Assembly: GCA_964551815.1 (NCBI GenBank)
Contig: CAZKEL010000016.1
Location: 1 to 44,275, forward strand
Direction of reading: 5' to 3'
DNA length: 44,275 nt
Origin: D37C17 sp964551815
GTDB lineage: Bacteria; Fidelibacterota; Marinisomatia; SCGC-AAA003-L08; D37C17
This document shows, piece after piece, positions 24,634 to 33,962 of the stretch (the stretch's first letter is position 1; the number at the start of each line of letters is the position of its first letter). Below the pieces are notes generated by a model. That model had not been told where the DNA came from. It saw nothing but the letters and a program-made list of their open reading frames with translations, and did not search any database. Made by a program: the position numbers and the translations under genes.

Positions 24634-27600
24634 TTCATCAGCACCATTTTATTGCGAAAAATTTTCTCTCCCGTTTCAACCTGTAGAAGATAAATCCCTG
24701 AACCTGTATAATTTCCAAAATAATTTTTCCCCGCCCAAGTAAGCTGATGATATCCTGCATTATAGACTCTATCTGTCAGAAGGGCTATTTCTCTACCCAT
24801 AACATCATAAACTCCTGCCTTAATATGAGCAGATTCAGGTAGTTCAAAGGGAATAATTGTGGATGGATTAAAGGGATTTGGGAAATTAGGATACAATGCA
24901 AATCTTTGCGGAAGTTCATGGTTCACTCCTTTATTTCCTGCCAGTACATAGGTGCCACCTGAAGTAATGGAAGCTGCAACTGATTCGCCATTATTTTCAC
25001 TCTCAAGATTAATCCAATCATAGAGATTCCACTTTAATATGACCAACTGCAGGTTGTGCAGCAACTCTTCCTCTATCTTTTCTAATCGGAATTCAATACA
25101 GCCAGGAGTCATGAACTCATATTGGCTTGCCACAATTATTTCAGGGGAGAGGAATTCCAGGAAATCATTGTTCCTTCCCGTCTCTTTTTCTATGGAATTT
25201 TCATGAATAAACATGGGAATAGGCGCTGTCACTGTACCAGGTTTTAGGTGAATAACTGCTAATCCTGATGGTGATTCTAATATAGTTTCTCCATTTGGAG
25301 AAACTGAAGCATAATAGATTGATTTATCCCAGCTTCCGGAATTTTGTGCCTGGTCACGCAGTTCCATTTCCAGCTCTATTGTTGCAGTAATTACATTACT
25401 TCCAATTCCGGAAGAAATATGATAGAGACTATCTGTCAGAAGACGGGGATTCAGATTACTGATTGTACTGAATTTACTGGTTTTTTCTGAAATATTTAAA
25501 TAAGTCAAATCAGTGTTTAAAAATCCATTCGCTTCATAAATCATATCATATATACCGGGGTAGGCGTCGTTAAAAAGAAAATCAACAGAGTTGATAAATG
25601 GGTTGGTAAGGTCAATTCTTAATGAATCCTCCATCCAGTTGGAAGAAATACCAACAGGATCTTGTCCTTTATCGTCTTTTTGATAATTTCCTGCAGCTAC
25701 TCTCCATTGGTAATTAACCAATCCATTCATATCAATTAATGCTGAACCTGATGAAGATTCATACCCCAGACTGTCTGTATAGAAGGGGAATTTTACATTT
25801 TCTAAATTCACTTCCGTCCAGATAACATCACCTGAGCCATAGTCATCATGTAAAATACTGTCTTTAAGAATGGTTACCATCCCTGTAACGGGGTTTACCA
25901 GTTCGAGGCGGTAATAATTGGAATATTTCACATCCAGATTAAGAGTGGGATAGGTGTCAACATCCAAGGAGTCATTTTTCTCCCATTCAAATCTGAGAGG
26001 CAAGGTGTAATTTTTACTTTTCTTACTGGCATCCTGAGGAATCCGAAAGAAAAACCGGCTGCTGTCTTCATTGATAAAATGAGTTGAAGGGTCCCAAAGA
26101 CTGGTGTAGCTATACAAAGGCGTGTGCTTTACAAAAGAGCCGGGGGGGTCATTTTGCTGTTTAATATATAGGGGAACAGAAACAGTGAGTGTATCGGATA
26201 GATAGGCTGAATGAGAATTAAAATCTGTCACCATTACTTTGAAATTCGGATTTCCATTGAAATGTTGAAAAAGTGAATCAATTGTAAAATTCAATTGAGA
26301 TATTGAATTATCTACTGATTTTGAACTGAAAACTACTTCATTATCGGAAGCAAAAAGCCAATTAAGTTTTTCTGAATTGAAATCAATTTTAGAGTTATCG
26401 CCAGTGAGATTAAATTGAATATTGAAGGCTACATTGGTTGTATCTTCAGAAATGATAAATTTATCGTCCGTAGCTTCTATATCTATAAAGGAAACTTCAG
26501 ACAGCAGATCCGATATTTTCCCAATATCAATTGTGGATGCAGTACTTAGATTATAGGCCATAGTATCTAAAACCCCTGAAATCAACTGAGCAGGAATTTT
26601 AATATCATCACTCACTATTAATGGAAAACTCAGTTGAGAATATTCTGCGTTTAATTTGGTTTTTACCAGACTATCTGAGACACAATAGAAATTCTCAAAG
26701 CCTACACTACATTGTTTTCCTTGTGGAATGGTTGAGAAGAGAGAATCTTTGTCAGCATCCTGAATAGTTCCGATGATAGTACTATCAACTCTGATTCCTG
26801 AAGGGTCTAATTCATACAGAAGCAGTGAATTATTTACAACTTCCGTTTCAAGTGAAAGTCCGCTTACTATATCAACACCTGCCAATGCGGTACTGTCTAA
26901 GTGGATACTGGGGATTTGATTGTAATTGTGAATGATTACAGTAACTATGCCTGTATCGGCAGCATTAAAAGGGTCAGCGGCAATCAGGGAAAATAACAAG
27001 GTATCTATCTGAGCATTGGCAGCCATTGCAGCCGTTGAGTCAATGGTGGGACTTATAAATGTTACCACTCGGTTATTGGAATCTGAAAGAGTAATGTCTG
27101 TAGGTGGTACCCAGGTGAAATTGGTAACCGATCCAAAGGCGAGACTGTCTGCAGTACAAGGAGTAGAATTGGAGGTGCATAGCTCCGGGTCAGTTACTAA
27201 TCCGCTGAGCGTTATGTCAGTATTTTCAAAATAATAAACCGTGTCAGGGTGAACTTTCGGATTTTCATTCAACTCTTCATAGACATAAATCACTGTATCC
27301 CTTTTACCCATAATTCCTGTGGTGTCAATAACGGTAAGAGTGACCATGAAAGTATCTGCTTCAGGATAGACATCTTTTGGCAAAGTCATAATTGATTGGG
27401 CTGCTGTGGAAGAATCTATCTGGACGGAGCTTAAATTTGCTCCCGTAGTTGTCCACTCATATATATTAATGGGTATAAAACTATCTCCGCTGCTACTACC
27501 ATCCAATGAAATGTTTGCCATACCACCGGGGAAGCCGTCAGGAATGGGTTTATCTGGTATGATTGCTGTAATGATAACGGGGACAAAGTTTTTACTGCCG

Positions 27601-28250
27601 GGAGTTCCTTGTTCAATGTTCCCATGTTTGTTAATCATTTTTTCTGAATTAATATGCTCTGCTGCCCGCCAATTTTTTCCCAAATCATTGAGAGAGTCTG
27701 CAGAGGTTGAAGCAGGGTCTAACAGAAATTCTATGGAGCGTCCACTGTAACCAATGCCGGTGGGGAAAGATGATGCCGTGTTGTAATTTACTGAGTCAAT
27801 AACAGTTCCAGAATCATCCTTAATGATGAATACGCCGGAATCATCGGGAATTTGTATATTCAACCAGTGATAATTTGCAGGTAAATCTGTATGGGTAAAT
27901 CCAAACCAGTTTGGGTCGTTTTCAGGAAGATAATTGACGCCGGCTGCATCGGTAAATCTTCCGTTTAATCCAGTGACAACCCCATAATTTTTTGCTGTAA
28001 CAGGAAAGGTGGTTGTAATGGATTGTGAGTAGTCGTCAATGGTGATCTGCCAATTCTGTAAATCAATATCTGCAGATGTGGAATTATACAGTTCGATATA
28101 TTCAAACACAGAACCGTTAGATTTATAAAAGAATTCTGTTATGATTACATCCCCTTTTTCAGCGGTAAACAATAGCGTTGATTGAAAAATCAGTACACTG
28201 AAAAATAAGAAAATAATCCTTCTTGATATAATAGTCACTTTTTTCTTCAT
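24630..28250 (-). CDS. Large T9SS-exported lamin-tail-domain protein
   Basis: A 1206-residue exported protein. A signal peptide (about 1-31) is followed by a lamin-tail domain (about 34-185: GDVIITEFFYKSNGSVFEYIELYN, then DLQNWQIT, then GRSIEFL ... NWRAAEHIN). Next come PKD/Ig-like beta-sandwiches (one near 228-330 with SLDGSSSGDSF), long low-Cys repeats rich in Asp/Ser/Thr and a Fn3-like stretch. It ends in a T9SS sorting domain (about 1125-1206: YPNFPNPFNPSTIIPFELP, YDVMGREIALL, RNKMVLMK). No catalytic motif is seen. In other bacteria lamin-tail domains accompany extracellular nucleases and adhesins, so binding or scaffolding is likely. It is the first gene of the minus-strand run and overlaps the lipoprotein gene by 4 bases. 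Confidence 0.85.
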   Translation of the reverse strand: MKKKVTIISRRIIFLFFSVLIFQSTLLFTAEKGDVIITEFFYKSNGSVFEYIELYNSTSADIDLQNWQITIDDYSQSITTTFPVTAKNYGVVTGLNGRFTDAAGVNYLPENDPNWFGFTHTDLPANYHWLNIQIPDDSGVFIIKDDSGTVIDSVNYNTASSFPTGIGYSGRSIEFLLDPASTSADSLNDLGKNWRAAEHINSEKMINKHGNIEQGTPGSKNFVPVIITAIIPDKPIPDGFPGGMANISLDGSSSGDSFIPINIYEWTTTGANLSSVQIDSSTAAQSIMTLPKDVYPEADTFMVTLTVIDTTGIMGKRDTVIYVYEELNENPKVHPDTVYYFENTDITLSGLVTDPELCTSNSTPCTADSLAFGSVTNFTWVPPTDITLSDSNNRVVTFISPTIDSTAAMAANAQIDTLLFSLIAADPFNAADTGIVTVIIHNYNQIPSIHLDSTALAGVDIVSGLSLETEVVNNSLLLYELDPSGIRVDSTIIGTIQDADKDSLFSTIPQGKQCSVGFENFYCVSDSLVKTKLNAEYSQLSFPLIVSDDIKIPAQLISGVLDTMAYNLSTASTIDIGKISDLLSEVSFIDIEATDDKFIISEDTTNVAFNIQFNLTGDNSKIDFNSEKLNWLFASDNEVVFSSKSVDNSISQLNFTIDSLFQHFNGNPNFKVMVTDFNSHSAYLSDTLTVSVPLYIKQQNDPPGSFVKHTPLYSYTSLWDPSTHFINEDSSRFFFRIPQDASKKSKNYTLPLRFEWEKNDSLDVDTYPTLNLDVKYSNYYRLELVNPVTGMVTILKDSILHDDYGSGDVIWTEVNLENVKFPFYTDSLGYESSSGSALIDMNGLVNYQWRVAAGNYQKDDKGQDPVGISSNWMEDSLRIDLTNPFINSVDFLFNDAYPGIYDMIYEANGFLNTDLTYLNISEKTSKFSTISNLNPRLLTDSLYHISSGIGSNVITATIELEMELRDQAQNSGSWDKSIYYASVSPNGETILESPSGLAVIHLKPGTVTAPIPMFIHENSIEKETGRNNDFLEFLSPEIIVASQYEFMTPGCIEFRLEKIEEELLHNLQLVILKWNLYDWINLESENNGESVAASITSGGTYVLAGNKGVNHELPQRFALYPNFPNPFNPSTIIPFELPESAHIKAGVYDVMGREIALLTDRVYNAGYHQLTWAGKNYFGNYTGSGIYLLQVETGEKIFRNKMVLMK

Positions 28251-28457
28251 TTTAATCAGGATTTCTTGTCAGGAGAATATCCCTAAAATACCTGAAAAAT
28301 TAACGGAATTTAGGAGTTAAAAATGTAAGCTGACTCACGCGTGATACAGCACACAAAACCTAATAAATTCGCGGTTGGGTAATATTTAAATTTCTATCTA
28401 AGACTGACAGAAATTAAATGAAAATTATTGAGGTATTAAAATGAAAAAATGTAGGAA

Positions 28458-28892
28458 TTATTGCCGCAGGCGGTGGGCAATATTTTGAATAGTTTGTACG
28501 AACTTATCCACTTCTGTCTTTATGGTGAACAGATCTCCCATACGGTGATATACATCTGAGGGATAGTAAGCAGCACCAAAGTCCATCATAAAGTTGGACT
28601 CTAATTTTAATTGGTAATCTCGTAATATTTCTTTTCTACGGACTTTTTGTCTCAGATAATTCAACTGAAATTTTATTTGTCCATTAGTTGTAATATGGAA
28701 GAGGGGGATAATCCCATAATCATCAGATTTACACTTGAAGGTCATAGTTCCATAACCTTCACCCCTGCCCCAGGATACCTGATCAGCATCCAATTCAGCA
28801 AACCGAACTAAATCCATTACAACAGTTTGCACCCGAGGTTCACAATTTTCTTTGGTAGAGGAAATAAAGGTATTCTTATTCCATTTCGCCAT
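28458..28892 (-). CDS. Conserved-looking hypothetical protein
   Basis: A 144-residue protein I cannot place in a family. It has no signal peptide or membrane segment, so it is probably cytoplasmic. It is basic, with a central W-G-x-G-x-x-x-G-T-[MF]-x-F stretch (VSWGRGEGYGTMTFKC, about residues 40-55), then FHITTNGQIKFQL and a helical C-terminus. The WGxG...GT-F...F-x-x-x-x-x-G-x-[IL] pattern recalls a small all-beta domain that I remember at the ends of some restriction- or defence-associated proteins, but this is a memory-based hint, not an assignment. It stands alone, with about 207 and 114 bases of non-coding DNA on either side. Base composition and a normal frame support a real gene. Confidence 0.65.
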   Translation of the reverse strand: MAKWNKNTFISSTKENCEPRVQTVVMDLVRFAELDADQVSWGRGEGYGTMTFKCKSDDYGIIPLFHITTNGQIKFQLNYLRQKVRRKEILRDYQLKLESNFMMDFGAAYYPSDVYHRMGDLFTIKTEVDKFVQTIQNIAHRLRQ

Positions 28893-29006
28893 AAAATATT
28901 AGATCCTTAATTCTAAACGGTATTGTGGAGATTTCGTAACAATATACGGTGGGTAATTTAGGATATTTTAGTAATTAGAATTAAGGAAAATTTACTAAAT
29001 GAAAAA

Positions 29007-30992
29007 CTATGAATTTAAATGCTTTTGAATCTTATAAGCAACACTTTCTGAAGTTATTCCAAAATGTTCTGCAACCTCTCCTCCTGGTGCAGATTCTCCA
29101 AAGGAATCAATTCCCAGTTGTATTCCCTTGATGCCGGTGTAATGTTCCCAGCCTAATGATATCCCTGCCTCCAATGACACTCGCAACGCAGAATCACTTC
29201 CTAAAACAGTACTTCTATATTCTTCAGATTGTTCATCGAATAATTCCCAGCAGGGTAGATTTACTACTCTTACTTTCCATTTTGAAAGCTGAGATGCAGC
29301 CTCTAAAGCAACCCACACTTCTGACCCTGTTGCAATTATGACAACCTCAGCATCGCCTTCACAGTCTTGCATAATATATCCGCCTTTTCGAAATTCTTCT
29401 GCAGATGGATATACATTTCTGTCAAAAACGGGAATGCCCTGCCGAGTTAACAATACCAGTGCAGGGCGATTTTTTTGTTCAAAGGCCAGCTGGCAGGCTA
29501 CTATGGTTTCATTGGCATCTGCTGGTCTTAATACCAATAAATTTGGTATGGCCCGGCAAGCCATTAAATGTTCCACCGGTTGATGGGTTGGGCCATCTTC
29601 CCCTACAAAAATTGAATCGTGAGTATATTCAGAGACCACAGGAAGTCCCTGCAACGCTCTAAGTCTGAGCGCTGGCCGTTCATAATCAGAAAATACAAAA
29701 AAGGTGGCACCAAATATTTCTAATCCACCGTGCAGGGCAATACCATTATTTATAGCCCCCATAGGGAATTCACGAACCCCATAGGCAAAGTTTCTTCCAC
29801 TGCGGTTTTCTCTTGTAAAATCACCTACGAGATTAGCAAATCCCGTAGTAACATTAGAGGGTTCTAAATCTGCCGAACCTCCGGTAAGGGTAGGATGCAA
29901 TTCAGCAAACCTTTCAATAAAAGGACCCCATACTTTTCTGGTGGCGACTTTTGTGCCAGCTTCATAATGTGGAATGGTAATTTCAGGGAACTCATCACCA
30001 AATGCCAAATTCCAATTTTTGGAAAATGAATCATCCTCCAGTCTGGAAGAAAGTGCAACATTCCAGGCTTCTACTTCTGAGCGGGCATAGGCAAATCCTG
30101 ACCTGAATTCCGTAAGTACTTCGTTTGGTAGATTAAAAAACAGAGATGGATCCAATTCAAGCTTTTCTTTAGTAGCAGCAATTTCATCAGGAGGCAGGGG
30201 TGCCCCATGAGTATTATGGTCATCCTCCATATTTGCACAGCCCTGTGCCATAATGGTATGTCCGATGATGACGGAAGGTTTTGCAATTTCCATTTGTGCC
30301 TGACGAATGGCATCCCGAATGGCATCATGATCATGACCATCTATTTCCTGTACATGCCACCCATGAGCCTCATACAATTTTCTATAGTCCGTGGAATCAG
30401 AACGAGTGACTTTTCCGGAAATCTGCGCATTATTGGCATCATAATAATGAATGAGTTTATTGAGTCCCCAATGCCCTGCCAACGCAATAGATCCCTGAGC
30501 CACTGGTTCTTGAATATCTCCATCCCCATGGAGACAATAAGTAAAATGATTGACTACATCCTCACCAAACTGCTGCTGCAAAATACATTCAGCCACTGCC
30601 ATACCCACTGCATTGCCTACCCCTTGTCCCAGCGGTCCTGTAGTGGCTTCAACACCGGGAGTCAAATGCCTTTCAGGGTGCCCGGGAGTTTTGGAGCCCA
30701 ACTGTCTGAATTGTTTTAAATCATCAAGGTCCAACCACCCGATATAAGTGAGCATGGTATATAATAATGCGGACTCATGACCTGCGGACAATACGAACCT
30801 GTCCCTGTCTTTCCATTGCGGATTATCGGGATCAAATTTGAGAAATTCTTTATAGAGAATATAGGTAAAATCCAACGAGGAAAGAGGACCACCTGTATGT
30901 CCTGAATCGGCATTCCTGACGGTATCCATGATGAGTCCTTTAGCTACATTGATGGCATACTGGTCAATATCTACAGCAACAGCAGTTGTCAT
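29007..30992 (-). CDS. tkt: Transketolase
   Basis: A 661-residue protein, the usual full length. The thiamine diphosphate motif starts at Gly156 (HGDGDIQEPVAQG). The catalytic Glu408 lies in GVREFPMGAINNG, and the substrate-binding HDSIFVGEDGPTHQPVEH follows from about 458. Earlier marks are NADSGHTGGPLSSLDF, LSAGHESALLY and GPLGQGVGNAVGMAVAE. It moves two-carbon units between sugar phosphates in the non-oxidative pentose phosphate pathway. AGGAGA lies directly before the ATG. It is preceded on the same strand by asparagine synthetase with about 197 bases between, so it probably has its own promoter. Confidence 0.97.
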   Translation of the reverse strand: MTTAVAVDIDQYAINVAKGLIMDTVRNADSGHTGGPLSSLDFTYILYKEFLKFDPDNPQWKDRDRFVLSAGHESALLYTMLTYIGWLDLDDLKQFRQLGSKTPGHPERHLTPGVEATTGPLGQGVGNAVGMAVAECILQQQFGEDVVNHFTYCLHGDGDIQEPVAQGSIALAGHWGLNKLIHYYDANNAQISGKVTRSDSTDYRKLYEAHGWHVQEIDGHDHDAIRDAIRQAQMEIAKPSVIIGHTIMAQGCANMEDDHNTHGAPLPPDEIAATKEKLELDPSLFFNLPNEVLTEFRSGFAYARSEVEAWNVALSSRLEDDSFSKNWNLAFGDEFPEITIPHYEAGTKVATRKVWGPFIERFAELHPTLTGGSADLEPSNVTTGFANLVGDFTRENRSGRNFAYGVREFPMGAINNGIALHGGLEIFGATFFVFSDYERPALRLRALQGLPVVSEYTHDSIFVGEDGPTHQPVEHLMACRAIPNLLVLRPADANETIVACQLAFEQKNRPALVLLTRQGIPVFDRNVYPSAEEFRKGGYIMQDCEGDAEVVIIATGSEVWVALEAASQLSKWKVRVVNLPCWELFDEQSEEYRSTVLGSDSALRVSLEAGISLGWEHYTGIKGIQLGIDSFGESAPGGEVAEHFGITSESVAYKIQKHLNS

Positions 30993-31189
30993 GATTCTCC
31001 TAGTTTAAGTTCATTTGGGGGGGCTGAAAATTAGAAATAAATACTTTAAGCGACAAAGTAACAAAGTAGGCATAAAGAGGTGTCAGCAATATCTTTTTAA
31101 CCTAATCATTATTCAATATCTTGATGGAATTTTTACTCCCTATTCCTCCCTAAACATTGAAGGGTTGTTTTAGGATGAAGTAAAAAAAT

Positions 31190-32851
31190 TTAGACTTTTT
31201 TCACGGCTTTATTATGTACCCCTACGGCTCTGCCTGTTGGGTCATCCATTTGCTCGAATTCTTTACTCCAGCGGAATGCCACAGGTGAAGAGCAAGCAAT
31301 AGAGGGCCCCGCTTCAATGGTGAGGGCTGCTTCATTTGAAGGATACATCTCGGAAAATAAATGGCGGTAATAGTATGCCTCCTTGGTTGTGGGTGGTTGA
31401 ATGGGGAATTTTCTTTCTACATTTGCCAGCATTTCATCGGTAACTTTCTCTTCTGCATGTGCTTTTAGAGAGTCAATCCAGTTATAGCCCACTCCGTCTG
31501 AAAACTGTTCCTTCTGCCTCCAGAGTACTGCATCAGGGATGAGCCCTTCAAAGGCCTTTCTCAGTACAAATTTTTCTGCTTTACCATCCTTACACATTTT
31601 ATCTTCAGGGTCAAAATTCATGGCATATTCTAAAAACTCTTTACCCAGAAAGGGAACCCGAGCCTCAATCCCCCAGGCCGCCATGGCCTTGTTAGCTCTG
31701 AGACAGTCATACTTGCTCAGTTTTTGTAGTTTCCGTACTGTTTCATGGTGCAGCTCCTCTTTATTGGGTGCCATGTGGAAATAGAGATAGCCTCCGAATA
31801 CTTCATCTGCCCCTTCACCGGAGAGTACCATTTTTATCCCCATGGATTTAATCTTTCGGGCCATGAGATACATAGGGGTCGCTGCCCGGATTGTTGTCAC
31901 ATCATAGGTTTCCAAATGGTAAATCACATCCCGCAGTGCATCTAAGCCTTCCTGGATGGTGTAAAGACATTCATGGTGAACAGTACCAATAGCCTCTGCT
32001 ACGATTTTTGCATTGGCAAGATCAGGAGAGCCTTCCAGTCCTATGGCGAAAGAATGCAGCCGGGGCCACCAGGCTTCTTCCCTGTCTTCGGATTCCACCC
32101 GCAATTTGCTGAACTTTGCTGCCAGGGCAGAGATAATGGAAGAATCCAATCCTCCGGAAATTAGCACTCCATAAGGGACATCGCACATTAGCTGTTTATG
32201 TACGGACTCCTCTAATGCAGTTTTCAGATCTTCCAAAGAAACGGATTTTTCAGGTATAGTTTTTTCCCAAGTGGGATTATACCATTTTACAAATTTTCGT
32301 TGGCTGCCTTTATAATAATGCCCCGGGGGGAATTCCTGCAATTTTTCGCAGTAAGGTTCTATGGCTTTCATTTCACTGGCAACATAAGTGGTATTATTAT
32401 TGTCCCAGCCTATGTAAAGTGGGATAATGCCTATATGATCTCTGGCTATGAGGTATTCCTGAGTTTTTGGGTCATAAAGACTGAAGGCAAAAATTCCATC
32501 TATGTCATTGAGAAATTCAGTTCCCAATTCATCATATAAATAGAGCAGAACTTCACAATCTGAATGAGTCTGCCAGTCATGCTCCTGGTTTAAATTTTCA
32601 GCCAGGGATTTATGATTGTAAACTTCCCCGTTCACTGCTAACACTCTGCCAGTTTTTTTATCGTACAGAGGTTGTGCGCCAGAGTCCACATCTACTATGG
32701 AGAGCCGTTCATGCATGATAACGCAGAAATCATCGCTGTAGCTGCCGCTCCAGTCTGGCCCTCTATGGCGTACTGTTCGTGCCATTTTCAATGCTTCTGA
32801 GCGTAAGTCTTTTCCGTTTTGGATGTTAAATAAACTGATTATTCCGCACAT
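31190..32851 (-). CDS. asnB: Asparagine synthetase B, glutamine-hydrolysing
   Basis: A 553-residue enzyme, close to E. coli AsnB in length. The start is fixed by Cys2, the glutaminase nucleophile (MCGIISLF). The class II amidotransferase domain shows RHRGPDWSG, HERLSIVD, AVNGEVYNH and SDCEVLLYLY. The synthetase domain has the ATP loop SGGLDSS at 232-238 and SGEGADEVFGGY. It makes asparagine from aspartate, glutamine and ATP in the cytoplasm. The nearest AAGGAG lies about 16 bases before the ATG, rather far. The 338 bases between this gene and the transketolase start's upstream region (31190 down to 30993 is about 197 of them) hold no gene, only an imperfect CCTAAACA/TGTTTTAGG hairpin at 31149-31174. 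Confidence 0.96.
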   Translation of the reverse strand: MCGIISLFNIQNGKDLRSEALKMARTVRHRGPDWSGSYSDDFCVIMHERLSIVDVDSGAQPLYDKKTGRVLAVNGEVYNHKSLAENLNQEHDWQTHSDCEVLLYLYDELGTEFLNDIDGIFAFSLYDPKTQEYLIARDHIGIIPLYIGWDNNNTTYVASEMKAIEPYCEKLQEFPPGHYYKGSQRKFVKWYNPTWEKTIPEKSVSLEDLKTALEESVHKQLMCDVPYGVLISGGLDSSIISALAAKFSKLRVESEDREEAWWPRLHSFAIGLEGSPDLANAKIVAEAIGTVHHECLYTIQEGLDALRDVIYHLETYDVTTIRAATPMYLMARKIKSMGIKMVLSGEGADEVFGGYLYFHMAPNKEELHHETVRKLQKLSKYDCLRANKAMAAWGIEARVPFLGKEFLEYAMNFDPEDKMCKDGKAEKFVLRKAFEGLIPDAVLWRQKEQFSDGVGYNWIDSLKAHAEEKVTDEMLANVERKFPIQPPTTKEAYYYRHLFSEMYPSNEAALTIEAGPSIACSSPVAFRWSKEFEQMDDPTGRAVGVHNKAVKKV

Positions 32852-32883
32852 GGTGTTACCGTAATTACTCCTTTATAAAAAAA

Positions 32884-32983
32884 CTGTCATGCTGACTCTG
32901 AGAAAGTCGAAAAGGAAGCATCTCAATCAAATGATAGTTATTTGGTTAAAGATTGAGATTTTTCACTTCGTTCAAAATGACAG
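32884..32983. repeat. 100-bp palindromic element (small MITE-like repeat)
   Basis: The ends CTGTCAT (32884-32890) and ATGACAG (32977-32983) are inverted repeats. Inside, ATCTCAATC (32920-32928) pairs with GATTGAGAT (32951-32959). The style 'CTGTCAT-CTGA...TTCGTTCA-AATGACAG' resembles short dispersed elements common in environmental bacteria. No target duplication is evident. Confidence 0.6.
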
Positions 32984-33148
32984 GAAAGAAAATTGTATGG
33001 ATAATTTAAACAAATCCAGATTGGCAATTTTAGACAAGCTGGACTTCAAGCTGCAAGGTACAAGAACCCCCGTTTACAGTACTTTACGCATGTGTGATCA
33101 TAACCACCTGATGGAGTTTAAAACTATTGAATAGGGTTGAAAAGAGGG

Positions 33149-33195
33149 AATTATGAATTACGAATTATGAATGACCAATGACGAATGTCGAATTT
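33149..33195 (+). repeat. Low-complexity AATTATGAAT/GACGAAT word cluster
   Basis: Near-tandem words of about 8-10 bases (ATGAAT, ACGAAT). The reverse complement of the same style appears at 34390-34456 and 34981-35035. Confidence 0.5.
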
Positions 33196-33211
33196 CAAAG
33201 CTTAATTACCT

Positions 33212-33243
33212 CTGTCACTCTGAGGAACGAAGAGTCTCAATCC
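33212..33243 (+). repeat. Half-copy of the palindromic element
   Basis: CTGTCACTCTGAGGAACGAA followed by GAGTCTCAATCC resembles the left arm of the element at 32884 (CTGTCATGCTGA ... ATCTCAATC) without its right arm. Confidence 0.5.
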
Positions 33244-33317
33244 ATTATTAATCTGTTACCTATGTATTGATTTTACAACAGTTTCAAGCTGCAAGAGGCA
33301 AGAACTCAGGACTTAGT

Positions 33318-33635
33318 TTAATTAAACCACACCCCAAACCGCTCTTTGCGAAGTTTCATTGCTACATATTCTTCCAGCTCTTCAGCATCTTTACGGGTGG
33401 GAATGGGATTATATTTCTCATAGAATTCAGGTACCAGTTTCTGTCCAAATTTTTTAGCATAGCTGTTTGATTTGTAGCCTTCTTTATGCTGGCGAAATCT
33501 CATTTCAGGTTTTTTGGCGGACTGCCCCACATAAAAACAGCGGTTCCCCAATAAAAAGTTCGGATTGGGCTTTCTAAACTTCACCAGTTTCCCAACGGCT
33601 TTATCCAATTCTATGACATAGAGATAGTATTTCAT
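33318..33635 (-). CDS. GIY-YIG nuclease-like small protein
   Basis: A 105-residue protein. The opening YYLYVIEL and then CFYVGQSAKKPEMRFRQHKEG match the GIY-YIG core (here Y-L-Y and F-Y-V-G), with the usual Arg in MRFRQH. A Glu-rich helix near residue 86-90 (DAEELEEYVAMKL) could supply the metal-binding Glu. Such single-domain proteins are small endonucleases or their relatives; the biological role is unknown. No Shine-Dalgarno lies before the ATG (the upstream bases read CCTCCC). Its first 12 codons are duplicated exactly at 34296-34331, on the far side of the dinJ/yafQ-like pair, so the native 5' region of this gene may have been displaced. Confidence 0.75.
   Translation of the reverse strand: MKYYLYVIELDKAVGKLVKFRKPNPNFLLGNRCFYVGQSAKKPEMRFRQHKEGYKSNSYAKKFGQKLVPEFYEKYNPIPTRKDAEELEEYVAMKLRKERFGVWFN
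33599..33634 (-). repeat. 36-bp direct repeat, copy 1 (start of GIY-YIG gene)
   Basis: Perfectly identical to 34296-34331. It covers the first 12 codons of the GIY-YIG gene except the A of its ATG. Together with copy 2 it brackets the dinJ/yafQ-like toxin-antitoxin pair. Confidence 0.92.
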
Positions 33636-33686
33636 TTTTCAGGGAGGAGTACTTGCGGTACGTGATTTAGAAGGATGATTGCATTA

Positions 33687-33962
33687 TTATTGTTGAAATA
33701 ATTCTGCATGAGATCCTGTTCGAATAAGATAGATTATATCTTCATCTTCTTTCCAAATCATTAACCAATCAGTTTCAATATGGCATTCAAAATGGTTCTT
33801 CCAATTCCCTTTTAATTTATGAGGAGAATATTTTGTGGGAATTTCTTTTCCACACTCTAAATTCAGGATGATATCCTTGATGAGTTGAATATTTTTGTTT
33901 TGCTTTTGAATTCGTTTAAAATCCTTTTTAAATGCTTTGGTAACTTTGATAAGTTTTTTCAC
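33687..33962 (-). CDS. YafQ-family mRNA interferase toxin
   Basis: A 91-residue RelE/YafQ-type toxin. The family marks are visible: a basic start (KKLIKVTKAFKKDFKRI), HKLKGNWKNHFECHIETDWLMIW (about 48-70) with the ECHI-x-x-DW core, and YLIRTGSHAELF near the end, where His and the terminal Phe are usual active-site residues. It would cleave mRNA in the ribosome. Translation starts at GTG 33962, overlapping the antitoxin TGA (GTGA), so the toxin is coupled to and follows its antitoxin. The pair sits between two perfect 36-bp repeats. Confidence 0.92.
   Translation of the reverse strand: MKKLIKVTKAFKKDFKRIQKQNKNIQLIKDIILNLECGKEIPTKYSPHKLKGNWKNHFECHIETDWLMIWKEDEDIIYLIRTGSHAELFQQ

Larger units (their letters stand above)
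33045..33308 (+). repeat. Imperfect direct repeat pair around TTCAAGCTGCAAG
   Basis: TTCAAGCTGCAAG occurs at 33045-33057 and 33283-33295, each followed after a few bases by CAAGAAC, giving about 25 bases of similarity. It looks like dispersed non-coding repeat material, not a gene feature. Confidence 0.5.
32852..33317. other. Gene-free repeat patch of about 465 bases
   Basis: I see no convincing gene. The stretch holds a 100-bp palindromic element, a half-copy of it, a pair of 'caagctgcaag' repeats and an 'ATGAAT/ACGAAT' word cluster, each listed separately. The only sizeable frame (32889-33134) begins inside the palindromic element and has no family resemblance. Confidence 0.7.

Noticed and set aside
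30207..30719. 170-residue frame on the plus strand
   Set aside because: Antisense to the conserved transketolase core; no start signal.
32889..33134. 81-residue frame on the plus strand
   Set aside because: It begins inside the 100-bp palindromic element, runs through repeat words, has no ribosome site or family resemblance.
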